64,000 nucleotides of DNA. Source: Vandiemenella viatica (Eukaryota > Arthropoda > Insecta > Orthoptera > Morabidae). Below, one piece after another: positions 55,488 to 64,000 of the stretch. Made by a program: the position numbers and the translations under genes. The notes under the pieces are model-generated. The model did no database searches. It was given only the letters and a program-made list of their open reading frames with translations, and was not told the DNA's origin. The stretch is taken from NCBI GenBank assembly GCA_031002005.1, contig JARYHS010009186.1, positions 107,916,829-107,980,828 on the forward strand, given 5' to 3'. Position 1 is the first letter of the stretch. Every line of letters begins with the position of its first letter.

Positions 55488-56330
55488 AATGATACTGTTA
55501 CTCCTTTTTCTCAGTATGTCGCATCCAATCGATTCGATGATTTTGACAGCCGTTTTCTTTCTTCACCTGTCACAATTACTCCTTTTGCTCATCATGTCGC
55601 ATCCAATAGATTCGATTTTGACAGCTGTTTGTCTTTCTTCTCCTGATACTATTACTCTTTTTGCTCAACATGTCGCACCCAATCGATTCAATTTTGATAG
55701 CCATTTGTCTTTCTCGATTTCGACAGCCGTTTGTCTTTCTTCACCTGATACTATTACTCCTTTTGCTCAACATGACGCATCTAATCAGTTCGATTTAATA
55801 GCCGTCTGTCTTTCTCGATTTTGAAAGGTGTTTGTCTTTCTTCACCTGATACTATTACTCCTTTTGCTCAACATGACGCATCTAATCAATTCGATTTAAT
55901 AGCCGTCTGTCTTTCTCGATTTTGAAAGGTGTTTGTGTTTCTTCACCTCCTTTTGTTCAACATGTCGCATACAATCGATTCAATTTTAATAGCCGTTTGT
56001 ATTTCTCGATTTTTAAAGCCGTTTTTCTTCCTTCACCTGATACTATTACTCCTTTTGTTCAACATGTCGCAAATAATCGATTCGATTTTGATAGCCGTTT
56101 GTCTTTCTCGATTTTGACAGCCGTTTGTCTTTCTTCACCTGATACTATTACTCCTTTTACTCAACATGTCACATCAAATCGATTCGATTTTGACAGCTGT
56201 TGGTCTTTCTCGATTTTGACAGCCGTTTATCTTTCTTCACTTGATACTATTCCCCCTTTTGTTCAACATATCGCATCCAATCGATTCGATTTTCATAGCC
56301 GCTTGTCTTTTTCGCCTGTGTCCTCCCCAT
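55488..56330. repeat. 102-bp minisatellite, open in one frame
   Basis: Eight or so tandem units share ACCTGATACTATTACTCC, CAACATGTCGCATCCAATCG and GATTTTGACAGCCGTTTG. The spacing between GATTTTGACAGCC at 56,110 and 56,212 is 102 bp, or 34 codons. Some units lack an inner part of about 27 bp. Frames at 55,489-55,824 and 55,922-56,353 run through many units only because the unit length is a multiple of three. There is no evidence that a protein is made. Confidence 0.9.
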
Positions 56331-56344
56331 TTTTTATGGTTCGA

Positions 56345-56767
56345 TCGAAATGAAAGAAAGATGGTACCCAAATGGATCACTTTTCTGTCTATCTGAGCCA
56401 ATCTGATAATCTTCAATTTAGAAAAATGTAGTTGCATGCTATAACAGCTCTTTCATACCCCGAACATAATATAAAAGTTCATAGACGTTAAAATAATTGT
56501 AGAGGATTTAAAGTGTACGTAAAGGGTTGAGGGAGAAGAAGGAGCGAAAAAAGATATTTTTTGATAATATTAATAAATTAGCAACCCACCAACTCAGAAA
56601 ATGGTTGGATTTTTCTTTTATTCCTCAAATATGCGTTTGTTTTGCTAGGCGCTAAATTATCTCAGATGTGATCGAATATTAAGTGAGATATTATTGAAAA
56701 CGTTTTATAGAGATATTTCTTATTGATTGAATAATCGTGAATAAAGTTGTGAGTTCTTTCTCTCTCT
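56345..56767. other. Unassigned AT-rich DNA
   Basis: Nothing recognised. Confidence 0.35.
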
Positions 56768-56985
56768 ATTTTTTTTGCTTTGGTTTTGCGTCTCGTCAGC
56801 GTTGACATCATTAAAGCCGCAAGAGGTTAGGGGCAAGGAATGGGAAGGAATTCGGCCATGCCCTTTTGATGGAACCACCCCGGAATTCATCTGGAGTGAT
56901 TTTGAGAAACTATTCCCTGACGGGGATTTGAACCAGTCTGATTCCGAATGGTAGGCCTGGTCGAAAGTTCTGTGTCTGGACAAAT
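56768..56985 (-). repeat. SINE family A copy
   Basis: T-rich tail near 56,768-56,775, then the family order on the minus strand to the B box (GGTTCAAATCCC) with a short deletion in the middle. Confidence 0.8.
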
Positions 56986-57450
56986 TGTCACTGAATACGG
57001 GTGCTGAGAGTATCTTGATAGTGTATTGGAGTGTAGAGCAGATCATCGTGAATTCACACAGCCGCAAATGATCAATGCCGAGCGTCAGATGTCTTACCGA
57101 TGAAATGGGATTGATAGGGATAGAGCTCTCAACTCCCTCCCATGACGTTGGTACCAGAACGTGTGACCTTCACCAAATTTTTGTTACTGCACATAGTCGA
57201 GAAGAAACGGTACGATACTCCTATTTAACATACCCATTTCTTCTACCGACTGAATTACGAGGTCCTGAGAGTGAAATCAGTTAGATACGTTACAGTATAA
57301 AAACATTGGTAAATGGGTAAGGTAAAGGCAGTCGGTTTTCACAGCTTTCAAGGCGTATTCCAGTAGGATTAACGGAGGTAGAGTTCCGCATCAATATATC
57401 CTGACTGTAGGCACTAGAGTGGGCGTGCCGTGGTCAGCGACACGGTCAAA

Positions 57451-57451
<1 letters not shown>

Positions 57452-57505
<54 letters not shown>

Positions 57506-57719
57506 GGCATTTGGCTACGCAGCCATACAGCCAGCACTATGTTATTTTTGTGGTTTGCAACTATGTATTGTATCGTTCAGTGTATTATAGATTCTACCTG
57601 GTATAGACGACACAAGACAAACACAACACTTAATTAAAACCGCCCATGCCCAAGGCCGGACTCGAATCGGCGACCCCTGCAACGCGGGGCTAGCACGCTA
57701 TCCCCCTACGCTGCCGGGG
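57452..57719 (-). repeat. SINE family C copy with long poly(A)
   Basis: A T run of about 50 (57,452-57,502) is the tail. The body and the head (B box GATTCGAGTCC, then CCCCGGCAGCGTAG) follow on the minus strand. The flanks GTCAAACC and GTCCAACC suggest the target duplication. Confidence 0.9.
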
Positions 57720-57734
57720 TTGGCGTCCAACCCT

Positions 57735-57919
57735 TTTTCTTTACTTTCCCGTGGAGTTTCCACCACGGTACTGATTTGATAGCAGGCTGAGTGGACCTGG
57801 GGGGAGGGGCTATTCCTGATGTTCAGCTTTGAGAAAAAATCCTCGGCTTCGACTAGGATCGAACCGCGGTCTTCAGGGCAGCAGTCAGACGATCTACCGC
57901 CAGAGCTACGCGCCCGTCA
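57735..57919 (-). repeat. SINE family D: strong tRNA-like head
   Basis: On the minus strand ACGGGCGCGTAGCTCTGGCG and then CGCGGTTCGATCCTAG give good A and B boxes (TAGCTCTGGCGG and GGTTCGATCC). The head is followed by an unrelated body. No closing acceptor stem is apparent, so it is read as a SINE and not a tRNA gene. It is the only copy in the window. Confidence 0.6.
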
Positions 57920-58474
57920 GAAAAAAAAAGCATTGACTGTCTAAGGATTACACGAAATATGTAAGGTGTCCAAGTCATATGATATGTTAACAATGAAAGT
58001 TGTGAAGAAATTGGCAGGTGACGATAAGGAACGTGCAAGACCAACCTCGAATTCCACACGTGTAGTGTGTGCAAGATTTGCAGGTCGTGTTGTCGGCAAG
58101 GCGGACGCGTAATATAACGATTTGTGTCCGCAGCCGCAGTAAACGCTCGTTATTACTTTGTAGGGGGGGCGGGGGTGAGAGGGGGTGGCAGGGAATGAGG
58201 GGGCGCCTGAGTTATGGCCGACAGAAAAAACTGAGGGGGTGGGAGGGAGGGCAGCGGGCAGCAAGGGTGCGCACCCCCGCACAAACAAACGAGGGCGCGC
58301 AGGGTGGCTAGGGGAGCAAAGAGGTTGCAGCCCAGGTGTCGCTTGTTTCCACTGTAAGTTTCAGTTTCACGGTTTAAAGGCATCGTAATTCCTTTAAGAT
58401 TCGGTCACTCCTGAAATTTTTAATTGCGTCTTAATCGTGTTCGTCCTGTAGTAAGGAATGAAGAATTTTGTTTT
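57920..58474. other. G-rich unique DNA
   Basis: The stretch 58,161-58,312 is strongly G-rich on the plus strand (for example GGGGGGGCGGGGGTGAGAGG). Frames on both strands are products of the composition. Function unknown. Confidence 0.35.
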
Positions 58475-58645
58475 CTATTTCCCCGTCCGGTCATCCAGAA
58501 TTCCGTATTTCCTGCTTTTTTTTCGACGTCACTGCAAGTGACTGCCGTGATGGTTCCTTTTAAAGGCTGCATACCTTCCAGTTTCCTTCCCCCAATCTTC
58601 TCTTGTCTTTAATGATATTGATGTCGACGAGGGGTAAAGCATTTT
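58475..58645 (+). repeat. SINE family A copy, head missing
   Basis: Begins in the B-box-distal part (CCCCGTCCGGTCATCCAG) and runs to GATGTCGACGAGGGGTAAAG. Confidence 0.7.
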
Positions 58646-59219
58646 CACTCACTAACATATTACATATTTTACCAATACTAGGCGGCCCGCGCGAAAATTT
58701 CGAAAATAGTGTACGGTGAATAGCGAGGTTGCAGTAGGATGAAATAAGAACAGGTTCATCTGTAGCAATTGTTTATTTGTAAACCGAAATACGTACGTAG
58801 CAAAACACAGCGTCTTACAAAACAATTAAAAATGATGAAATATTTCCCTAATAGAAATAAAAATATCTGAAACGTTCCTCACTTTCCAAAACACACTCAG
58901 TTCATCAATAAGTCTGTGATGTGTGGCGCTGCTATCTAGCGGTATGTGATCACTCCTTATTGACGACAGCGAAGCCTAGTGGCTTGACTCTGAACTATCG
59001 CACACACGTGACCTTGATTGTTAATAATTTTGCCATTTATGGGTTGATTTTAGAAAAAAAAATACTTTCTTAATTAAAAGGAGAACTTAATCTTTAAAAT
59101 GATGTCTAATTAATTAATTAATTAAGTATGAAGGGAGAAAGATGGCTTGTCACAAGGAATAATAATTATGATGCGATGTGATATGTATTAAGATATGTAA
59201 TACGCAGATCCACCTTCAT
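58646..59219. other. Unassigned DNA
   Basis: Possible old interspersed element near 58,680-58,985 (GGCGGCCCGCGCGAAAATTT at the left), but no second copy supports it. Confidence 0.3.
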
Positions 59220-59345
59220 ACAACTCGTCGACGTCATTAGAGATGGAAAAGGATGGGGCAATGAACGGTAAGGAATTCGGCCATGGCCTTTTAAAGGAAG
59301 CATCCCGCCATTTGCATGGAGTGATTTGGGGTGAAAAAATTCAAA
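59220..59345 (-). repeat. SINE family A, 3' half only
   Basis: The minus strand shows the AAATCACTC, GGGATGCTTCC, GGCCATGGCCGAATTC and GACGTCGACGAG blocks. The tRNA-like head is absent. Confidence 0.75.
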
Positions 59346-61047
59346 AACCCTAACAAAATACATGAGGGTCTGCAAGTTACTGAAATAGTGTTTGGGAGCT
59401 TGATGCGTAATGACAATAGAATCACTGTTTTAGTGTTATTAAGCTTTTGCTTTGACAAATATTAATTCATCCAGTACGTGCATGAGGTAGACGTAACATC
59501 GCTTCCCTCAAGGTCAAGTAGTATTATGCTTTTTCATTGGTGGTAGTTGCGCTTTTCTAAGGGAGACAGTACCAGCTGTTAGTATTGCAAAACTTTATTC
59601 CGTTTACTGTTTTGAAAAAAAAATTGTTTAACATGTTTGGTCATTTCTTATATGCGCATAGCTTTCTGCAGATATAAATATTAAGCGTGTTCATTTAAAT
59701 CATCCTTGTTTCACCTTCCTAGCTGAAAAAGGTATGCCTTCCAATCTTTCTCCCTCTGTTGCATCGCCTCATTCAAAATGTATATATAGAACTGAAAGTA
59801 ACGAAGACGAATAAGAACATCATCAAAGAATAATAAATTACACGAAGCTTTATTTATTTTCCTAAATGATTACGTGATCCAATATGAAACAGTTTACCTT
59901 CGTCGATCTGTGTGGACAAATTGAAAGACGCTATCTGTATAGCGTGATTAAGATATTTCAATGATCATTACACATTTTTGAATGAACGGTCGATTAATGT
60001 CCATATTTAGGATAATTTCTTCCGCAACAGATATATTAATGTCGAGGTAGAGCACAACTAGACACAGAACAGAGTTAGATAAATGAATTGTCCGCCAAGG
60101 GTCTTCCCTTTCCCAATAAAAACGTTTCCGTCCCTCTGCTGTAAGTAATTTTCAGGTGGTGTAAATTGTGTGTCTGTGCCGCCACCTGCACAACACTTCA
60201 TTACTCAGCTTCCTGTGACAAGGGCAGGCGGAAACCAGAGGGTACGAGCACCGAACGGCGGTGCGTTCGCTTTGCACATGTTTTAAGCTGCGGCCTCGGG
60301 CATCAGGGGCTTTAATTGTGAACTTATACTGTCTACCGGTAAAATCACTTGGAAATAACATTACGTCCATCTAGTTGTGTAATGAGCCCAATTTTATTTT
60401 CTCGAAAATAGAAAATCGAATTATTAAACAATGTTGGGCATCAATAAGGCCCATTCTTCAACAGTAATCTTTCAACACCCTTATAATGCACGGTGCTCTG
60501 CTTAGTAGGTAGTACTAAGAGAACCACTTCAATGTTTACCTTTTACAGGAAAGTGGACGTAACCAGACGTTTGGTATTAAAAAATTTCTACTTTTCTGTT
60601 ATCCAATCCGCTTTAGAGATTTGGTACCTACCTTGCAATAATCTTATGTTCTCGAGCTAGCGCTACCACTGAAAGCGCTATTCTCTAAATACGGCGTAAA
60701 AATCAAAAGAATGTGATATCGAATATTTGCCTTTATGTTACAGTAAGATGCGCCGTTCCAATCTTGGAGGATAATTGTAATATGAATCAGTTTGAATTTG
60801 TGTTAGTCGGTCAGTTCTGCCACCTGAGAGGAAAACATGGGGTGATCAGAGAAGCAGTGGAACTTACATCGGATAATATAGCTAATTACTAAATACCTGC
60901 AGATTAGACCCCTCCAGCTTCCACAATTCCACTGCCAAAAATATATCATGAGAGAGGGTAGCGGGGAGGAACAGAGTTCTTGCTGGGAATCTAAACGGAC
61001 CTGTTAGGCCCAACGTACCTATTCTATTGAAGGAAAGCCTAGGGTTG
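59346..61047. other. Unassigned DNA with one GC-rich patch
   Basis: Nothing recognised. The patch 60,150-60,345 is GC-rich and has no repeat match in the window, so it is a candidate conserved element. Confidence 0.35.
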
Positions 61048-61160
61048 CCATCTGTCTGCAGAAAGTGTAACTTTGTGTGTTGCGTACGATAAATGTATTT
61101 TTATTTGTGAAATGTGTAGTTTATGAGACTGATATTGGGAAACATCCCTGCATCGCCTAG
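61048..61160 (-). repeat. SINE family E fragment
   Basis: Shares GTATTTTTATTTGTGAAATG and AGTTTATGAGACTGATATTG with the copies at 28,508 and 47,606. The tRNA-like part is lacking. Confidence 0.55.
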
Positions 61161-61163
61161 ATC

Positions 61164-61215
61164 AGGGGTGGCCAACCCAAATGATCTTGCGAGAAATGAA
61201 TCATAACTCCGCGGG
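61164..61215 (+). repeat. Possible hAT-type terminal sequence
   Basis: CAGGGGTGGCCAACC followed soon by CGCGGGCCGCAT looks like one hAT end. The opposite end was not found. Confidence 0.45.
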
Positions 61216-61629
61216 CCGCATATTAGATTTATTTATCCCAATATTAGATTTAGACCCACTATAGATATTTTTTTGGAGTGAAAAATTGAAGCATAATGAG
61301 TTATTATTATTGCGTTTTCTACTATTCTTACATGTGAACTTAGATAATATAATAATAATGATACTAAACGCACATTGTAAAGAAATACATAATGAAATAT
61401 AAAAAATGTTTGTAAAAGTGCGATGAATCTCGAGAGCCGAAAAAATGTTCAAGGCATGCGGTTTGACTGTGATCAAAAATGACGCAGGCTGATTTCCCAA
61501 ATTCTGATTACTACGAAAAGTACATCTGCATTTTGTATGACTAAAATACGTCACTACAACATCGAATTTTCTGGAAAAAAGTGTTCAAACTGCTCAAAAT
61601 GAGAACATTCTTTAAATTCCTAAGCCTAA

Positions 61630-62000
61630 ATGTTAATTGGCTACCTCATTCCCTTTCTTCTTCTTCTTCCATTGTTATGCACAACTTCTCTTCTTTTCCC
61701 AAAATCCTGTAAACCTCTCACTCAGCTATTTCCTACGTTCTTCTGTCGATGTATTCCTTCTTCTAATATTGGGTTTGTTGGAAAATTCATGATTATTAAC
61801 GATACAATTGAATCTGCATTTATTTGTCTTGTATGATATCAACCGTGATTCCAATTTCTTGGAATATCCTTTTCTATTTCAAGTAGTCAATTGTTTTTAG
61901 GTTTAATTGGAATGCCCAGGTTGAGAATTCTCTTTGTCAGTCTGATGTCATTCATTCTTTTCCTAAATGTGTCTGAAATTGGTTTCAGAATGCTGATATA
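61630..62000 (-). pseudogene. LINE family 4, extreme C-terminal fragment
   Basis: On the minus strand decayed frames read LTKRILNLGIPIKPKN, then a stop-ridden region with an IHRQKNV type segment and FGKRREVV. The gross order matches the downstream part of the family-4 fragment at 17,590-18,245. It abuts the family-2 copy that starts near 62,038. Confidence 0.5.
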
Positions 62001-62037
62001 GTTCAAATTATTTCCTTTTAATACAAATTTCTCCATT

Positions 62038-62756
62038 ACAAAATACTGAAGGAAGATTTAGGACTAAATATAAACCAAAGAAAGACAAAAGTAATGAAAT
62101 ATAGAAGAAATGATACTAATAATAGTAGATTAAATATAAAAATAGGGTCGGATGCGACAGAAGAAGTTATTGAATTTTGCTTCGTAGGAAGTAAAATTAT
62201 AGCCGATGTCCGAAGCAGGAATGATGTTAAAATCAGAATAGCACTAGCGAAAAGAGCCTTCATGAAAAAGAGAAATCTTTTGGTTTCAAATATTAATCTA
62301 GGACTCAGAAATAACTTTTTAATTCTCTATATGTGGAACACAGCACTTTATGGCAGTAAAAAAGTAAAATTGAAGCATTTGAAATGTGGTGCTACAGAAC
62401 AACGCTGAAAATTAAGTTGACAGACAAAGTACGAAATAAACGAGTTTTGGAAATGATGGGTGAGGAGAGAAGTTTGTGGAAGAAGCTTACAGATAGAAGA
62501 GACAGGCTGGTGGATCGTATTTTGAGACATACAGGATTGGTTAATTTGTTAGTAGAGGGAACAGTCGAAAGTAAGAACTGTAGAGGAAGACAGAGATTAG
62601 CATATACAGTATGAGGCAGATAATTGAGGACGTGGGTTGTATGGGGTATGTAGAGATGAAACTGTTAGCGCAAGCCACCAAGGGATTGCATCAAACCAGT
62701 CGAGAGACTGATGACAAAAAAAAATAAACCAAAAAAAAAAAAATTAGAAAGAAGCT
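62038..62756 (+). pseudogene. LINE family 2 copy, 5'-truncated
   Basis: The frame begins with LKEDLGLNINQRKTKVM and passes through SKIIADVRSRNDVKIRIALA and RAFMKKRNLLVSNINLGL to the tail GHILRHAG-type segment (here DRILRHTG). It has two frameshifts. It ends in the family-2 3' terminus (GATTGCATCAAACCAGTCG, GACTGATGAC) and an A-rich tail to 62,756. Confidence 0.85.
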
Positions 62757-62769
62757 AAAAGCGCACTAA

Positions 62770-63083
62770 GGCGACGTCCATAAATTACGTGAGGTGCAAT
62801 AAAGGGGGGGGGGGGTCAACGGAAATCTCAAGTGAGGTTTTCGAAATTTTGATGGACTGTGTAAAAATAAAAGGTCTACAAAACACGCGAAAGTCCATTT
62901 TAGGTGGGAATTTCGTCAAAATGTGGCGGTGTAACCAACTTTTGAAGGGTGAGACCTGAAAAAAAAAGGTCTCAAAAAGTTGCGAGAGCGATTTGTAAGG
63001 GTGGGGGGTCTCACGGACCAGATCTCACCACAGAGAGGGGGGGGAGATCCAAAAATCACTTCACGTAATTTATGGATGCCCCC
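62770..63083. mobile_element. Short TIR element, 314 bp
   Basis: Inverted ends GGCGACGTCCATAAATTACG and GGGGGCATCCATAAATTACG (reversed) agree in 20 of the first 23 positions. Flanks TAA and TAT suggest a mutated 3-bp duplication. The interior is G-rich with repeats of GTGAGGT and GGTCT type and no gene. The ends resemble those of the element at 10,350. Confidence 0.82.
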
Positions 63084-63089
63084 TATCAC

Positions 63090-63714
63090 TACGTGTAGTG
63101 GGGTCGTCTGACAGTTCCTGTTGCCTCGCTTTCGTATGCAGGTAACTCGTGTGTGAGAGAGGAGCTGGTTGGGCCTCAGAGCGTGGAAAGACGGGTTCCG
63201 CCTTCTGGGGTTTCTCCGCCATATTTCTTTCTCACGATCCTACCAGCATGACGAACGGGCCGATAAGATCGTAGAAATTAGGGTCGCGAGCAGAGGTCAT
63301 AGTTCTTTTTTTGTCTTTTTTTTTACATGAACACCACGTGACTGGAATGGACGCCACCGGCAATGCTATGTGGGGGTTACAAAGTAGCTGAATTCATATA
63401 TTTAGATCCCACAGGTTGGTACCGTGTCACATTCATTCCGTTAAACGTTTTATCAATCTGTTGCAGCAGACCTACTCCCATCTGCCAACACTAAATGGCA
63501 GTATGGAAGGTAAATATGTTAGGGCTCAACAGTTCCAGAGACACTAAATTCTGTTCAGCAGGTACACAGAAATTATTAGCTGAACTAGGCCGTGTAAAAA
63601 GTTATTTGCTTTAATTACTTACTCATTTATATTTTAAAATTAAAAATAGGATAATTTTGAGGCAACTGGAGCTTAATATCAGCTGCAATTCGAGTTTATT
63701 TTCGTGTATATTTG
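63090..63714. other. Unassigned DNA
   Basis: Nothing recognised. The part 63,090-63,300 is GC-richer and contains a splice-donor-like CAGGTAAC near 63,139, but no exon can be supported. Confidence 0.35.
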
Positions 63715-63940
63715 GCTTTTTTGGCTTTACGCCTCGTTGAGGTCGTTAGAAACGGTAAAAGACTGGGAAAAAGGAAAAAAGCCATGGCATTTTGAAGGAA
63801 CTATCCTGGAATTTAGCTGGAGTAATTTTGGAAGACATGGAAAAACGAAATCTGATTGGCCGGACGGGGATTCGAACCCACGTTCTCTCGATTGCGAGGC
63901 CAGTGCGTTATCGCTCACCCATCACGCTCGGTCTGTATAT
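63715..63940 (-). repeat. SINE family A copy
   Basis: The minus strand keeps the whole family order from the head (GATGGGTGAGCGATAACGC) and B box (GGTTCGAATCCC) to GAGGCGTAAAGCC. The tail is short. Confidence 0.85.
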
Positions 63941-64000
63941 TTAGCTAGTAGATGTAACCTACGACTGTGTTTTGGATGTGATTAAGGTTCTAGAGTATCT

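Noticed and set aside
55488..56330. CRISPR-like array
   Set aside because: Units are about 102 bp, directly adjacent and diverged along their whole length, with no repeat and spacer alternation. It is a minisatellite.
57830..57919. Functional tRNA gene
   Set aside because: A and B boxes are good, but no acceptor stem closes and the sequence continues into a SINE-type body.

Overview
This window reads as nuclear DNA from a large, repeat-rich arthropod genome. It is AT-rich, has no operons or dense coding, and has no convincing host protein-coding exon. Almost every long open frame belongs to a transposable element or is a chance frame across one. The SINE, LINE and Tc1 families here are ones I associate from memory with orthopteran (grasshopper/locust) genomes. 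That placement is an inference and was not checked.

Layout. 1-8.5 kb: tRNA-derived SINEs and a long 5'-truncated LINE with an endonuclease end, a reverse transcriptase and a C-terminal zinc finger (2.26-4.86 kb), then four LINE pieces of different families (6.27-8.8 kb). 8.5-10.8 kb: an almost intact Tc1-like transposon (8,784-10,205) inside a LINE copy, followed by a short TIR element. 12-19.8 kb: more SINEs, a dead hAT element (13,532-16,334) carrying a LINE insertion with a 9-bp duplication, and old LINE and mariner pieces. 20.7-28.7 kb: SINEs, a Jockey-like fragment, and a three-level nest (SINE in a 2.75-kb hAT in a TIR element). 28.8-41 kb: mostly unrecognised AT-rich DNA with a CpG island near 36.2-37.0 kb, a pair of LTR-like segments (37.1-38.5 kb), a LINE piece, two SINEs and a DD41D mariner remnant. 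41-50 kb: TIR elements, one sitting in a tandem duplication, SINEs and a small retrocopy. 50.9-54.8 kb: a complete but pol-less LTR retrotransposon inserted in an unnamed multicopy pseudogene. 55.5-56.3 kb: a 102-bp minisatellite. 56.7-64 kb: SINEs, a LINE, a TIR element and possible hAT ends.

The most interesting object is the LTR element at 50,945-54,283 (minus strand). It has about 200-bp LTRs, a 4-bp target duplication, a primer-binding site, a full Gag of 461 codons and a second, acidic 291-codon frame where pol should be. The heptamer GGGAAAT fills the tiny window between the upstream stop of the -1 frame and the gag stop codon, and a possible stem-loop starts 6 nt downstream. That is what a -1 frameshift site should look like, yet the frame it opens has no recognisable protease, reverse transcriptase or integrase.

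The nested insertions give a local relative chronology: the short TIR element predates the 2.75-kb hAT, which predates its SINE; the other hAT predates its LINE; and a LINE of the same family predates the Tc1 element. Several GC-rich, TAATTA-rich unique islands between the repeats could be regulatory DNA of a gene lying outside the window, or of one whose large intron this is.
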